From: Paenibacillus harenae
GTDB taxonomy: Bacteria; Bacillota; Bacilli; Paenibacillales; Paenibacillaceae
Reading direction: 5' to 3'
Length of the DNA stretch: 64,000 nucleotides
Assembly: GCF_030812415.1 (NCBI RefSeq)
Contig: NZ_JAUSST010000003.1
Span: 972,163 to 1,036,162 of the forward strand
Part shown: positions 25,391-35,110 of the stretch, piece after piece
Layout of the letters: every line of letters starts with the position of its first letter
How positions within the stretch are numbered: position 1 is the first letter of the stretch
The notes under the pieces: model-generated
Seen by the model: only the letters and a program-made list of their open reading frames with translations
Databases searched by the model: none
What the model was told of the DNA's origin: nothing
Position numbers and translations under genes: made by a program

Positions 25391-25918
25391 ATGAGTAGAC
25401 CTTGGAGACTCATCTTGATGTCTATGTTCGTTCTATCGTTAGGGCTCGCGCTGGTCGGCTGTGCAAATGCGAATACGGTCAGGCAAAACGTGAAACCGAC
25501 CGAAGAAGGGGCGCGCCGTCTTGGAGCAAGGGCGGCGCGGGACGATCGTAACGACGTGGCTGGCAAGACGGCGAATATGAACGATACGGAAGCGAAAGCT
25601 TCCCAGCTGGCGGAGCGTGCGGAGCTAGTTAAGAATGTGAAGGCTGCGAACGTCCAGTTATACGGCGATGATGCCCTTGTAGGGATCGAGGTTGAAAATG
25701 CGGGCAACCGCGGAATCATCGAGAAGCAGGTGTATTCAGCCCTTAGAATTCAATACCCAGCCTATAGGCTGCACATTACTTCCGATCAAGACTTGCGTAA
25801 CCGCATTAAGGTGCTTGGAGCGGAAGCGGCGTCTAAGGACGGCACGATGAGGTCGATGTCCAGCGACATGTCGGCCTTGATCAAAGCGATCGATAAGAGC
25901 TTCCACAATCGCAAGTAG
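25391..25918 (+). CDS. YhcN/YlaJ-family spore lipoprotein
   Basis: A 175-residue exported lipoprotein. A signal sequence ends in the lipobox ALVGC with Cys24 as the lipidated residue. The mature part has a charged linker and a YhcN/YlaJ domain (KNVKAANVQLYGDDALVGIEVENAG...VYSALRIQYPAYRLHITSDQDLRNRI). Such proteins sit in the inner spore membrane and affect germination or outgrowth. The ATG at 25391 is chosen over GTG at 25382 because AGGAGGTG overlaps the GTG and is 7 bases from the ATG. Expression would be in the forespore (SigG), but I could not identify a clear SigG promoter. A strong terminator follows. Confidence 0.87.
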   Translation: MSRPWRLILMSMFVLSLGLALVGCANANTVRQNVKPTEEGARRLGARAARDDRNDVAGKTANMNDTEAKASQLAERAELVKNVKAANVQLYGDDALVGIEVENAGNRGIIEKQVYSALRIQYPAYRLHITSDQDLRNRIKVLGAEAASKDGTMRSMSSDMSALIKAIDKSFHNRK

Positions 25919-25965
25919 AGGGTAGGTATAAGATGATGGTGGAAGCCCTGAAATAAAGCAAGTGC

Positions 25966-26007
25966 AAAAACAACCGGAGAGATGCTTATCTCGACGGTTG
26001 TTTTTTT
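25966..26007. terminator. Bidirectional terminator between the lipoprotein and permease genes
   Basis: AAAAACAACCG and CGGTTGTTTTTTT flank a second small stem (GAGAGATGCTTATCTC). A and T runs on both sides suit both convergent genes. Confidence 0.88.
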
Positions 26008-26034
26008 GGTTAGAAGAAGGCATGCAGGAGACCG

Positions 26035-27369
26035 TTACACGACGTTTTCAAGGTCCGCTATGGCCGTGTTCTGATCCGTTTTTGCGAATCGTCTGACTGC
26101 GTAATAGAGGAGGCCGAGCGCGAGCCATCCCGAGCCGAGAAGCAGCGATGCCGAATCTAGCAAAGCAATGAGATAGAAGACGAATGCCGCTCCGATCAAC
26201 GGGAATAGCAGTCGCAGAATTAAGTCTCTCGGCCCCCGTTGCTTGCCTCTGACGATGTAGTGGAAGATGACGGATAGGTTAACAAACAGGAATGCGGTTA
26301 AAGCGCCAAAGCTGACGAATTTGATAGCAATTTCAAGACTGATAAACAACGAGCCGAGCGTAATGATGCTGACGAGCACGATATTGAATACAGGCGTACG
26401 GTATTTCGGATGGACGGAGCCGAAGCTGCTTTTCGGGAGCAATGACGTTCTGCCCATAACGAAGAGCAGTCTCGATACGGTGGTCATTGAAGACATGCCT
26501 TGGGACAGGACGGAGAAGATAATAACGAAGGTGAAAACAGCGGCGAGCGCGGCGCCGCCAATCGTTTGCATCAGCTCGAAGCCGGCTGCATCCACGTTGC
26601 TGAACGAAAACTTCGGGTACATTTGTTGAATCAAATAGGCGGTAGCGAAATACATGATGCCGGCAAGAAGGACGATAATCATAATGGCGCGCGGGATTGT
26701 CTTCTTGGGGTCCTTCGTCTCTTCGGCCATCGTCGTAATGGAATCGAATCCGAGGAAGGAGAAGCATACGAGAGAAGCGCCTGCAAGCAGCGTCGAGAGG
26801 GAAACGCCATCGTTCGCAGGAAGCGGGTTAAAGCCAGCCGTTATGCCGTTCTTCATCGCCTGATAGACAAGCAACGCGCAGAAGCCCGCGATGAATATTG
26901 CTTGCAGCACAACGAATACTTTATTGACGTTGGCCGAGGTCTTGATGCCGATGATGTTAATAATCATCACGACAAAGGTCAGCAGGATGATCCAGACGAA
27001 AGTCGGAACGGAAGGGAATTGGGCGTTCAGATTAATGCCGAACATGAGTGCCGCGATAATGCAGGAGAATAAATAATCGAGCAAGATCGCCCATCCGACG
27101 ACAAAACCCAAGAAAGGATTCATCGACTTCGCCACGTACGTGTACGCCGAACCGGATACGGGGAACGCCTTCGCCATTTGGCCGTAGCTGGCAGCGGTGA
27201 ACATAATGGCGATGAACGCAAGCACGTAAGCACCTAATAGCATGCCGCCCGAGCCTTCGTGCAGGACGCCGAAGCTGGTGAAGAAAATCATTGGCGACAT
27301 CCAGGCTAGCCCCATCGTAACGACGTGGGATAAAGATAAGTTCCGTTTTAACTCTGCAGGTTGTTGCAT
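26035..27369 (-). CDS. APC-superfamily amino acid/amine permease
   Basis: A 444-residue integral membrane transporter with about 12 helices. It has SLSHVVTMGLAWMSPMIFF, the FPVSGSAYTYVAKSMNPFLGFVVGW stretch and FSFLGFDSITTMAEETKDPKKTIPRAI, all typical of the amino acid-polyamine-organocation superfamily. The start at 27369 has AAGGAGG 8 bases before it; an upstream in-frame ATG at 27402 does not. It is transcribed away from the riboswitch-controlled guanidine genes, so it is not itself under that riboswitch. Its position suggests it could import a nitrogen-rich substrate such as guanidine or an amino acid, but the sequence does not settle this. A one-mismatch GlnR/TnrA-like box lies upstream. 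Confidence 0.87.
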   Translation of the reverse strand: MQQPAELKRNLSLSHVVTMGLAWMSPMIFFTSFGVLHEGSGGMLLGAYVLAFIAIMFTAASYGQMAKAFPVSGSAYTYVAKSMNPFLGFVVGWAILLDYLFSCIIAALMFGINLNAQFPSVPTFVWIILLTFVVMIINIIGIKTSANVNKVFVVLQAIFIAGFCALLVYQAMKNGITAGFNPLPANDGVSLSTLLAGASLVCFSFLGFDSITTMAEETKDPKKTIPRAIMIIVLLAGIMYFATAYLIQQMYPKFSFSNVDAAGFELMQTIGGAALAAVFTFVIIFSVLSQGMSSMTTVSRLLFVMGRTSLLPKSSFGSVHPKYRTPVFNIVLVSIITLGSLFISLEIAIKFVSFGALTAFLFVNLSVIFHYIVRGKQRGPRDLILRLLFPLIGAAFVFYLIALLDSASLLLGSGWLALGLLYYAVRRFAKTDQNTAIADLENVV

Positions 27370-27418
27370 CTGTTCATCCTCCTTTTTTTTGCTCCAAGCC
27401 AATCCATTATTTTGTCTG

Positions 27419-27435
27419 CGTCATGTTTCCTCACA
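27419..27435 (-). promoter_or_regulatory. Candidate GlnR/TnrA box upstream of the permease
   Basis: On the minus strand TGTGAGGAAACATGACG fits TGTNA-N7-TNACA with only the last base different. It is too close to the start codon for class-typical activation, so if used it would more likely repress. Confidence 0.35.
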
Positions 27436-27579
27436 TTGTTGCAGGTAATTTTCAAAAAAACAAGAGGGTAATTTCCGAACAATCCGAGACAAAAGCACTG
27501 CAAAGTACGGTCAAATCCAAGCGCATCAACGGTTTGACCCCTTTTTTGAGCGATTCAAAAATATTTTTGCAAAATGCGG

Positions 27580-27608
27580 TTGTCAAGTTGGATAACTAAT
27601 GTTAGAAT
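27580..27608 (+). promoter_or_regulatory. Promoter of the riboswitch-controlled guanidine operon
   Basis: TTGTCA (27580-27585), 17 bases, TAGAAT (27603-27608). Transcription would begin near 27615, just before the aptamer. The stretch 27436-27579 holds no gene that I can support. Confidence 0.6.
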
Positions 27609-27634
27609 ATATGACATAAGATTTCTAATTGCAT

Positions 27635-27750
27635 ATGGAAAGTTTTCTAGGGTTCCGAATCGCTTGTCGCGATTGACTGGTCCGAGAGAAGACGCATCGA
27701 TCTTAAAGGATCGATGTACACGGCGGGAAAAAAGCCCGGGAGAATGAATC
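27635..27750 (+). ncRNA. Guanidine-I (ykkC) riboswitch aptamer
   Basis: The ykkC consensus blocks appear in order: CTAGGGTTCCG (27648), ACTGGTCCGAGAGA (27676), ACACGGCGGGA (27718) and AAAAGCCCGGGAGA (27730). Between the second and third is a variable hairpin, GCATCGATC/GATCGATGT. This RNA binds free guanidinium. It sits between a sigma-A promoter and the DUF1989 genes. Its 3' block is also the 5' arm of a terminator, so guanidine binding should prevent termination and switch the operon on. Confidence 0.92.
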
Positions 27751-27787
27751 AAAAGAGTTTCTTTTGATATTCTCCCGGGCTTTTTTC
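27734..27787 (+). terminator. Riboswitch expression-platform terminator
   Basis: GCCCGGGAGAAT pairs with ATTCTCCCGGGC, extended inside by ATCAAAAGA/TCTTTTGAT, followed by TTTTTT. The 5' arm overlaps the last conserved block of the aptamer, which makes it a conditional terminator. Confidence 0.9.
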
Positions 27788-27850
27788 CTTTTTTTTATAC
27801 CTTTTGCTTGCGATATCGGTTTTTGACTAAAACCTTTAGGGGGAATTGAA

Positions 27851-28573
27851 ATGAAAGCATCCTTTACTACCACGATCGAGCCAGGCGGCAAATGGTCAGC
27901 CTATGTGAGCAAGGGCAATTCAATCCGCATGACGGCATCGGGGGACAGAGCCAATCTTGCTTGTCTGCTCTTCCATGCGCATCAGCCATCCGAACGATAC
28001 AACATGCCCGATACGCTGAAGGCGCAGCATACGGCTCTATTAACCGCAGGCCATGTGCTGATGAGCGACCAAGGAAGGGTACTTGCTTCGATTACGGAAG
28101 ATACGGTCGGCTGGCATGATACGTTGTCCGGTTATACGACCCGCGAGAGCATAGATGCGAAGTACGGTGTAACGCGGTACCAGAGCGAGAGAAACGATTG
28201 GCTGCGAAACGCCGAACAAAACTTGAAGGTCGAGCTGTTCCGGCATAACTTGACGGTCAGGGATTTTACAACGCCGATCAACTTCTTCTCGAAGATCGTC
28301 TGCGAACTGGATGGCGCGATGAGATATCAGGGGCAGGATACCGCGGGGAAATCGGTGACGCTTCGAACGGAAATGGATCTGCTCGTCGTGTTGTCCAATA
28401 CGCCTAATCCAATGGATCCCGGAAGTCTGTATCCGGAAGCTGCGGTAGAGCTGGTCATAACCGATGCGGCGCCGATCGGCGAAGACGACCTATGCTTGAA
28501 TCACTGCGGCGAGAACAGACGTGCTTTCGAAAATACTTGGAACGCTCACGCGTTGATGAAAGGGGCTTACTAA
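27851..28573 (+). CDS. DUF1989 protein 1 (urea carboxylase-associated; carboxyguanidine deiminase subunit)
   Basis: A 240-residue DUF1989 protein, first gene behind the guanidine riboswitch. It shows the family's core: [53 protein letters not shown], then [10 protein letters not shown] and [17 protein letters not shown]. Such proteins were annotated as urea-carboxylase associated. Published work on guanidine-riboswitch operons identifies the pair as the subunits of carboxyguanidine deiminase (CgdA/CgdB), which turns carboxyguanidine into allophanate. AGGGGG precedes the ATG. One base separates its stop from the next gene. Which subunit letter applies I cannot say. Confidence 0.88.
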   Translation: MKASFTTTIEPGGKWSAYVSKGNSIRMTASGDRANLACLLFHAHQPSERYNMPDTLKAQHTALLTAGHVLMSDQGRVLASITEDTVGWHDTLSGYTTRESIDAKYGVTRYQSERNDWLRNAEQNLKVELFRHNLTVRDFTTPINFFSKIVCELDGAMRYQGQDTAGKSVTLRTEMDLLVVLSNTPNPMDPGSLYPEAAVELVITDAAPIGEDDLCLNHCGENRRAFENTWNAHALMKGAY

Positions 28574-28574
28574 C

Positions 28575-29246
28575 ATGAGCGCAAGCAGGCTAACGATTTG
28601 CGGCGAACGGAACATAGCAAATGCGATTTACGAGAAAACGATTCCTGCGGGCGAAGGCTGGATGTACGATCTGCTCGAAGGCCAAGTGCTCCGCATCGTC
28701 GATGTTGAAGGCAACCAAGCGGTAGATACGCTGTTCTACTCGTCGGAAGATCCGGCCGATCGCTATAGCGCGATTCGTACGGTGACCAAGCAGCAAAATC
28801 TGTATTTGACGACGGGCTCTGTGCTAGTAGCCGAATCGGGGCGCGAGCTGCTCGAGATAACGGCGGACACTTGCGGACGCCATGATACGATCGGGGGCGC
28901 TTGCTCCGCGCAAAGCAACACGGTTCGTTACTCGCACGATACGCTTCCGATGCACAACTGCCGCGATACGTTCATGCTCATGTTATCCGGCCGGAGCGAA
29001 TATACGAAGCAAGACCTTGCGCCGAACGTGAACTTCTTCATGAACGTACCGGTCACGCCCGAAGGCCGGCTAACGTTTGCCGACGGCGTATCCGGCCCTG
29101 GCCGATATGTCGAGCTGACGGCGCTTGCGCCGGTAACGGTGCTGATCAGCAACTGCCCGCAGCTCAACAATCCATGCAACGCTTACAATCCAACGCCGGC
29201 GCAGGTCATCATATGGGATGCGGAAGGAGGCGAAGGCCATGTTTAA
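28575..29246 (+). CDS. DUF1989 protein 2 (carboxyguanidine deiminase partner subunit)
   Basis: A 223-residue paralogue of the preceding gene. It has [64 protein letters not shown], the [12 protein letters not shown] motif and [16 protein letters not shown]; the clustered cysteines and HD are likely metal or catalytic residues. The two DUF1989 proteins are expected to form a hetero-oligomeric deiminase. It starts one base after the first subunit's stop and overlaps the biotin carboxylase gene by 8 bases, showing tight coupling. Function is by family and context; no activity can be read from the sequence alone. Confidence 0.88.
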   Translation: MSASRLTICGERNIANAIYEKTIPAGEGWMYDLLEGQVLRIVDVEGNQAVDTLFYSSEDPADRYSAIRTVTKQQNLYLTTGSVLVAESGRELLEITADTCGRHDTIGGACSAQSNTVRYSHDTLPMHNCRDTFMLMLSGRSEYTKQDLAPNVNFFMNVPVTPEGRLTFADGVSGPGRYVELTALAPVTVLISNCPQLNNPCNAYNPTPAQVIIWDAEGGEGHV

Positions 29247-32200
29247 AAAAGTACTGATCGCGAATCGCGGCGCTATCGCCGTTCGGATTATCCGCACGCT
29301 TCGAGGCCTAGGTATCGCATCGGTTGCCGTATATACGACAGCCGACCGTGACAGCTTGCATGTCGAGCAAGCGGATGAAGCGGTGCTGATCGGCGAAGGT
29401 CCCGCCAAGGAAAGCTATGTCAATGCCGAGCTGATCCTGAAGACAGCTGTTGACATTGGCGCGGATGCGGTTCATCCCGGTTACGGCTTTCTAAGCGAGA
29501 ACGCATCGTTCGCCAGAGCATGCGCCGATCGCAGCATTACGTTCATCGGACCGACGCCGGAGCATATCGAGCTGTTCGGACTTAAGCATACGGCCCGTTC
29601 CATCGCCCAGAAGGCCGGCGTACCGTTGCTGCCGGGCACGGAGCTGATCTCCACGCTTGAGGAAGCGGCGGAGAATGCGGCTGTTATCGGCTACCCTGTC
29701 ATGCTGAAGAGTACGGCGGGCGGCGGCGGCATCGGCATGCGGATATGCGGCGACGAAGTGTCGCTGCGCGAGGCATTCCATTCCGTTACGCGGCTTGCGC
29801 TTGCCAACTTTAACGACGGAGGCGTGTTTCTAGAGAAATATATCGCCCGCGCCCGTCACGTGGAGGTTCAAATTTTCGGCAATGGGCATGGGGAGGCGGT
29901 AGCTCTCGGCGAACGGGATTGCTCGGTGCAGCGCCGCAACCAGAAGATTATCGAGGAGACGCCTGCGCCGCTGCTTCCGGCATCCATTCGCGGCGACATG
30001 CAGGCAAGTGCCAGAAAGTTGGCTCTTGCGGCTGGCTACCGCAGCGCAGGTACGGTCGAATACTTGTACGATCCGGAGCAAGAGCGATATTACTTCCTCG
30101 AAGTAAATACCCGCTTGCAGGTTGAGCATGGCGTAACCGAGGAAGTGTTCGGCGTCGATCTTGTCGAGTGGATGGTGAAGGAGGCGGCGGGCGTTCTGAC
30201 GAATCTATCGGGGCTCGTAACTGTGCCAGCGGGACATAGTCTGCAAGTTCGCCTTTACGCAGAGGACTGCATGCGCGACTTCCGTCCAAGCGACGGCATG
30301 ATCGATCAAGTCATCTGGCCGCAGGAAACGCGCGTAGAGACGTGGATTCAGAAGGGCGTTACTGTAACGACGCTGTACGATCCGATGCTTGCGAAGATTA
30401 TCGTTCATTCGCAGACGCGGGAGGGCGCGATCAATCGCATGCTGGAAGCGCTGAAGGAGCTTCGCGTATACGGCCTAACGACGAACCAGTCCTATATTGA
30501 AGCTTTCCTCGATACGGCATCATTCCGGGAAGGGCATGTATCTACGAATATGCTGCGGGCGTTCAACCCGAGCGAGCATGCGATCGAGGTGCTCGACGGC
30601 GGCGTGCAGACGACGGTGCAGGATTATCCGGGACGCGTCGGCTACTGGGACATCGGCGTTCCGCCGTCCGGTCCTATGGATCGTCTTTCGTTCCGCATCG
30701 GCAACCGCTTGCTCGGAAACGACGAGCAGGCTGCCGGCCTTGAGATGACGCTTCGCGGAGGCTCTTACCAGTTCCGGGACGCAATGACGTTCTGTCTGAC
30801 GGGCGCGGATATGAGAGCGACGCTTAACGATGTTGCCGTTCCGCTATATACGCCGATGAAGGCGGAAGCGGGTTCGATCCTATCGCTGGGCGATGCAGCC
30901 AGTGGCATGCGGTCGTACTTGCTCGTAGCGGGCGGCTTCGATATGGCGATTACGCTCGGAAGCGCGGCAACGTTCACGCTTGGCGGCTTCGGCGGCCATT
31001 CCGGCAATGCGGTTCGTCCGGGCGCCGTTCTAAGAGTGCGCCAAGAGGCGGCAGCCGAGCCGCTTCCGGCACTCGCGGTCAGTTCGCGTCCGGCACTAGG
31101 CAAGGAATGGACGATAGGCGTTATTCCGGGTCCGCATTGCACAGAGGAGTATTTGTTGCCGGCCTACTTGGAACAATTGACGGGGACGGCATGGGAGGTT
31201 CATTTCAACAGCTCCAGAACGGGTGTCCGATTAATCGGTCCCGCTCCGCTATGGGCTCGCGAAGACGGCGGCGACGCCGGTCTTCATCCTTCCAATATTC
31301 ACGATAATGCTTACGCGGTAGGGGCGCTTGATCTGACTGGCGATATGCCGATACTGCTTGGGCCCGACGGCCCGAGTCTCGGCGGCTTCGTCTGCCCGGT
31401 AACGACGGCTTCGGCCGAGCTGTGGAAGATCGGCCAGCTTCATCCCGGCGATACGGTTCGCTTCGTTCTTATTACAGTGGAGGAAGCCGAGCAGCTTCGC
31501 TTCGAGCAAGAGCAATATTTGAACGAGCTTGCGGTCAGTCCTGCTTTGCCTGCGATCCCGGCGCAGTCGAGCGGCGACTATATGCCGTTGATCGCTTATG
31601 AAGAGGAAGGGCACCGGTTCCCGGTAGCGGTCCGCTGCTCCGGCGACGAGAACCTGCTCATTGAATACGGAGACCGCGAATTGGATTTGTTGTACCGTTT
31701 CCAAGTGTATGTGTTGATGCAAGCAATTAAGGATAGCGGGGCGATTCCGTTCGTCGAGCTGACGCCGGGCATCCGTTCGTTGCAGATTCATCTCGATCCG
31801 TCCCGTATGAAAGTGAAGGAAGCTGCAGCCATCGTGCTGCAACTCGATCTTACCTTGCCGGCGCTTGATTCTATCGAAGTGCCATCGCGTATCGTGAAGC
31901 TGCCGCTTTCTTGGGACGATCCGGCGACGCAGCTAGCGATCGAGCGTTATCAGCAAAATGTCCGCCCTGACGCGCCATGGTGTCCGAGCAACCTCGAGTT
32001 CATCCGCCGAATGAACGGACTCGGCTCGTTGGAGGAAGTAGCCGAGGTCGTATATAACGCCTCGTATCTCGTTATGGGTCTCGGCGACGTCTATCTCGGT
32101 GCGCCGGTTGCCGTTCCGCTTGATCCCCGTCATCGTCTCGTGACGACGAAGTATAATCCGGCCCGTACCTGGACGCCGGAAAATGCGGTCGGCATCGGCG

Positions 32201-32853
32201 GCGCATACTTATGCGTGTACGGCATGGAGGGCCCGGGCGGTTATCAGTTCGTCGGTCGGACGGTGCAAATGTGGAATAAGCATCGCTCCACGGCTAACTT
32301 CGAGCAGGGAAAGCCTTGGCTGCTGCGCTTCTTCGATCAAATTCAGTTTTATCCGGTGTCGCAGGAGGAGCTGCTGCAGATGAGGGAAGACTTCCCGCGC
32401 GGCGAGTTCGTCGTCCAAGTCGAAGAAACGACGTTCAAGCTGGGCGATTATCTCGCGTGGCTCGGTACGATCCAAGAAGGAGCGTCGACTTTCCGTCATA
32501 AGCAGCAAGCCGCTTTCCAGCAGGAGCGCGCGTATTGGAAGGAGCTTGGCATCGCCGAGCATGTATCCGAGCCGGATACCGCCGCTTCGAGTGAAAAAGA
32601 AGCTTTGCCGGAAGGCAGCAAAGGCATTAATTGCTTAATGTCCGGCAGCGTATGGAAAGTACTCGTAGAGCCGGGTCAGACGGTTCGCAAAGGCGACGTT
32701 ATATTAATAGAAGAAAGCATGAAAATGGAGTTCCCGCAATGCGCTCCTTCGGACGGCGTCATCGCCTCGATCTTCGTGAAATCGGGAGACCAAGTGCGCG
32801 CGGGCGATTGCATTGCGGCCATCTATCCGCAAGAGGAGGCTGTTCTCGTATGA
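29239..32853 (+). CDS. Biotin-dependent guanidine/urea carboxylase
   Basis: A 1204-residue multidomain enzyme. Residues 1-450 are biotin carboxylase ([17 protein letters not shown], the ATP-grasp [21 protein letters not shown]). About 455-760 is the KipA-like and about 765-1050 the KipI-like carboxyltransferase half ([43 protein letters not shown]). The last ~75 residues are a biotinyl domain with biotin-accepting Lys1162 in EESMKMEF. It is a full-length urea carboxylase homologue. Because the operon is under a guanidine riboswitch and includes the DUF1989 pair, the likely substrate is guanidine, giving carboxyguanidine. AAGGAGG precedes the ATG at 29239, chosen over 29218. It overlaps both neighbours. 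It needs a biotin ligase encoded elsewhere. Confidence 0.93.
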   Translation: MFKKVLIANRGAIAVRIIRTLRGLGIASVAVYTTADRDSLHVEQADEAVLIGEGPAKESYVNAELILKTAVDIGADAVHPGYGFLSENASFARACADRSITFIGPTPEHIELFGLKHTARSIAQKAGVPLLPGTELISTLEEAAENAAVIGYPVMLKSTAGGGGIGMRICGDEVSLREAFHSVTRLALANFNDGGVFLEKYIARARHVEVQIFGNGHGEAVALGERDCSVQRRNQKIIEETPAPLLPASIRGDMQASARKLALAAGYRSAGTVEYLYDPEQERYYFLEVNTRLQVEHGVTEEVFGVDLVEWMVKEAAGVLTNLSGLVTVPAGHSLQVRLYAEDCMRDFRPSDGMIDQVIWPQETRVETWIQKGVTVTTLYDPMLAKIIVHSQTREGAINRMLEALKELRVYGLTTNQSYIEAFLDTASFREGHVSTNMLRAFNPSEHAIEVLDGGVQTTVQDYPGRVGYWDIGVPPSGPMDRLSFRIGNRLLGNDEQAAGLEMTLRGGSYQFRDAMTFCLTGADMRATLNDVAVPLYTPMKAEAGSILSLGDAASGMRSYLLVAGGFDMAITLGSAATFTLGGFGGHSGNAVRPGAVLRVRQEAAAEPLPALAVSSRPALGKEWTIGVIPGPHCTEEYLLPAYLEQLTGTAWEVHFNSSRTGVRLIGPAPLWAREDGGDAGLHPSNIHDNAYAVGALDLTGDMPILLGPDGPSLGGFVCPVTTASAELWKIGQLHPGDTVRFVLITVEEAEQLRFEQEQYLNELAVSPALPAIPAQSSGDYMPLIAYEEEGHRFPVAVRCSGDENLLIEYGDRELDLLYRFQVYVLMQAIKDSGAIPFVELTPGIRSLQIHLDPSRMKVKEAAAIVLQLDLTLPALDSIEVPSRIVKLPLSWDDPATQLAIERYQQNVRPDAPWCPSNLEFIRRMNGLGSLEEVAEVVYNASYLVMGLGDVYLGAPVAVPLDPRHRLVTTKYNPARTWTPENAVGIGGAYLCVYGMEGPGGYQFVGRTVQMWNKHRSTANFEQGKPWLLRFFDQIQFYPVSQEELLQMREDFPRGEFVVQVEETTFKLGDYLAWLGTIQEGASTFRHKQQAAFQQERAYWKELGIAEHVSEPDTAASSEKEALPEGSKGINCLMSGSVWKVLVEPGQTVRKGDVILIEESMKMEFPQCAPSDGVIASIFVKSGDQVRAGDCIAAIYPQEEAVLV

Positions 32854-34601
32854 CATTCGAAGCTGTCCCATTCGAACTGACGATAGACGCGTTGCGGCAA
32901 GGATACAGGCTGAACTATTTTACGCCGGAGGATGTTATTGAAGCGATTATTCGGCGCTCGGAACGAGACCGGCAGATGAACATTTGGATTACGCCGCCAT
33001 CGATGGAGCTAATCGCACCTTATATAGCGCAGCTTATACAGCTCGATCCGGCGACAAGTCCGCTCTGGGGCATTCCGTTCGCGGTGAAGGACAACATCGA
33101 TGTCACTGGCTGGCCGACAACGGCTGCTTGTCCGGCCTATGAATATGCGCCGGAGGAGCATGCCGCCGTCGTGGAGCGGCTTGTCGCCGCGGGAGCGATT
33201 CCGATTGGCAAGGCGAACCTGGACCAGTTCGCAACGGGACTTGTCGGGACGCGGAGTCCATACGGCGACACGTTTAATGCGCTGCGGCCGGAGCTGATTA
33301 GCGGCGGCTCGAGCTCCGGCTCGGCCGTATCGGTAGCGCGGGGGCAGGCCGCCTTCGCGCTCGGTACGGACACGGCTGGCTCGGGACGAGTGCCAGCCGC
33401 ACTGAACAGGCTTGTCGGCTACAAGCCTGCAGTTGGGGCATGGCCGGCCGCCGGCGTCGTGCCGGCTTGCCGAAGCATCGATTGCGTGACCGTGTTCACA
33501 CGCAATCTTGCTGACGCGGAGGCGGTAGACGCCGCCGTCCGCGGCATACTTGCAAGCGATCCGTATTCCGCGGATCGCCCGCTCTCTCGCGCGGCGCAGC
33601 CGAAGACATGGCTGCTTCCGCAAGAGCCGCTTGCTTTCTATGGGCCATATGCTGCTGAATATGAGCAGGCGTGGCAGCGTGCGAAGCAAGCGATCATGGA
33701 GTCGGGCGTAGCGGTGAAGCAAGTCGATGTGACGCTGTTGCAAGAAGCAGCCGCGCTGCTGTACGAAGGACCGCTCGTAGCGGAGAGATGGGCCGATCTG
33801 AGCGACTTTGTGGAAGGCCATCCGGGCGAGACATTTCCGGTAACGGAGACGATCCTTCGCTCCGGCGGGAAGCCCGATTTTGATGCAGCTTCGTTATTCC
33901 GCGCGCAGCACCGTTTGCAGGAGATCAAGAGACTGACGAGGCAGTTGCTGCATGACGCCGTGCTTGTTATGCCGACTTGCGGAGGCACATGGACGCGTGA
34001 GCAAGTGAATGCCGATCCGATTGCAACGAACAGCAAGATGGGGCTGTACACGAACCACTGCAATCTGCTCGATCTAAGCGCGATTGCCGTTCCGGCCGGC
34101 GATGCTGCAGATCAGCTTCCGTTCGGCATTACTCTGTTCAGCTTGCCTGACGAAGAAGCGAACCTGACTACGGCGGCTGCGCGATTCATGCGCCAGCAAG
34201 ACCGAATCACGGTAGCGGTATGCGGACTTCATATGCGCGGCTTCGCGCTTGAACCGCAGATGACGGGGCTCGGCGCCGCGTTCGTGAAGGAAGCGGCGAC
34301 CGCGCCGAAGTATGAGCTGTACAAACTGCCGACTATGCCGGTTAAGCCGGGACTCGTTCGGGTGAAGGAGGGCAGCGTCGGCGCATCAATCGCAGTTGAG
34401 CTGTGGTCCATGTCGGTAGCGGCGTTCGGCGCTTTCACCGCCGTTATTCCGTCGCCGCTCGGCATCGGCAAAGTAGAGCTTAGCGACGGTACGGTCGTCT
34501 CCGGATTCGTATGCGAAGGCTATGCTGCAGATGACGCGACGATCATCACGGCAGCAGGCGGGTGGCGGGCTGCGATGACGGATAAAGCGCATATTACGTA
34601 A
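32850..34601 (+). CDS. atzF: Allophanate hydrolase
   Basis: Amidase-signature enzyme of 583 residues that splits allophanate into two NH3 and two CO2, the last step of the pathway. Its Ser-cisSer-Lys centre is visible: Lys in FAVKDNIDV, then ISGGSSSGSAVSVA and LGTDTAGSGRVPA. The C-terminal ~120 residues (MRGFALEPQMTGLGAAFVKEA...) form the separate domain that finishes hydrolysis in AtzF-type enzymes. ATG at 32850 overlaps the carboxylase stop (ATGA), with AGAGGAGG before it. An upstream ATG at 32631 is open in the same frame but lies inside the carboxylase gene and gives a meaningless N-terminus. Last gene of the guanidine operon. Confidence 0.93.
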   Translation: MTFEAVPFELTIDALRQGYRLNYFTPEDVIEAIIRRSERDRQMNIWITPPSMELIAPYIAQLIQLDPATSPLWGIPFAVKDNIDVTGWPTTAACPAYEYAPEEHAAVVERLVAAGAIPIGKANLDQFATGLVGTRSPYGDTFNALRPELISGGSSSGSAVSVARGQAAFALGTDTAGSGRVPAALNRLVGYKPAVGAWPAAGVVPACRSIDCVTVFTRNLADAEAVDAAVRGILASDPYSADRPLSRAAQPKTWLLPQEPLAFYGPYAAEYEQAWQRAKQAIMESGVAVKQVDVTLLQEAAALLYEGPLVAERWADLSDFVEGHPGETFPVTETILRSGGKPDFDAASLFRAQHRLQEIKRLTRQLLHDAVLVMPTCGGTWTREQVNADPIATNSKMGLYTNHCNLLDLSAIAVPAGDAADQLPFGITLFSLPDEEANLTTAAARFMRQQDRITVAVCGLHMRGFALEPQMTGLGAAFVKEAATAPKYELYKLPTMPVKPGLVRVKEGSVGASIAVELWSMSVAAFGAFTAVIPSPLGIGKVELSDGTVVSGFVCEGYAADDATIITAAGGWRAAMTDKAHIT

Positions 34602-34648
34602 TTGGATATGCTATACGGTAACGACGAATCTTATGGTAAAGTGTAAAT

Positions 34649-34691
34649 TGTGAAAGTATGGAGTATGAAGTGTGAAGCATGGAGTATGAAG
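34649..34691. repeat. Imperfect tandem duplication of 21-22 bp
   Basis: Two adjacent copies contain TGTGAA followed by ATGGAGTATGAAG; one has one extra base. It lies 50 bases after the atzF stop. Confidence 0.6.
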
Positions 34692-34867
34692 TAAGTCTGC
34701 ACTTCCTTATTTGCCCCCATATCTCAGGCTTTTTGGGTAAAATAGCGTCACCTGCGTCCGTTAGAACGAATCAACAACGAATCGACACTCTCAATATTTA
34801 ACATAAGCGCTCGGAGCGGGCAAAACAGCCGAAAGGTACTGCGAATATCCAACATAGCTCAAATCAT

Positions 34868-34906
34868 GAAGAGGTTACGGAGTCGGCAACGACTCTAAGC
34901 CTCTTC
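34868..34906. terminator. Hairpin in the atzF-HAD interval
   Basis: GAAGAGG/CCTCTTC outer and GGAGTCG/CGACTC inner arms with a GCAA loop. Only short T runs follow, so it may be a weak terminator or another structured element. Confidence 0.45.
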
Positions 34907-35110
34907 TTTCCGTTTCAATAAATAGGAAAATGATATAATGGGAAGCAGAATAATTAAAAAAGATTCTTCTATTATAATGTACTTCAACAAGTCCGGCATG
35001 TATTACGTATCCGATGGCACAGATTAAGCTTTCAGGCGAAGTTTCATTCTTGGATCGGAAAGTCATTAAGCCGTAAGCTGGAGGTTTAAATCCGAAAGGG
35101 GCTGAAGCGG

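Larger units (their letters stand above)
34602..35110. other. Non-coding stretch between atzF and the HAD gene
   Basis: About 500 bases. It holds a 21-22 bp tandem duplication (34649-34691), a strong hairpin (34868-34906), and an AT-rich region with a TATAAT at 34973-34978 that may serve the HAD gene. A 63-codon minus-strand ORF (34875-35066) lacks a ribosome site and is not called. Confidence 0.6.

Noticed and set aside
32631..32849. An in-frame upstream extension of allophanate hydrolase starting at 32631
   Set aside because: It lies wholly within the carboxylase's biotinyl domain coding region in another frame, its translation resembles nothing, and the ATG at 32850 with AGAGGAGG and ATGA overlap is the natural start.
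34649..34691. Short tandem duplication considered as a CRISPR-like array
   Set aside because: Only two adjacent imperfect copies without spacers and no cas genes in the window.
34875..35066. 63-codon minus-strand ORF
   Set aside because: No ribosome site, no recognisable protein and it overlaps a hairpin and promoter-like sequence.
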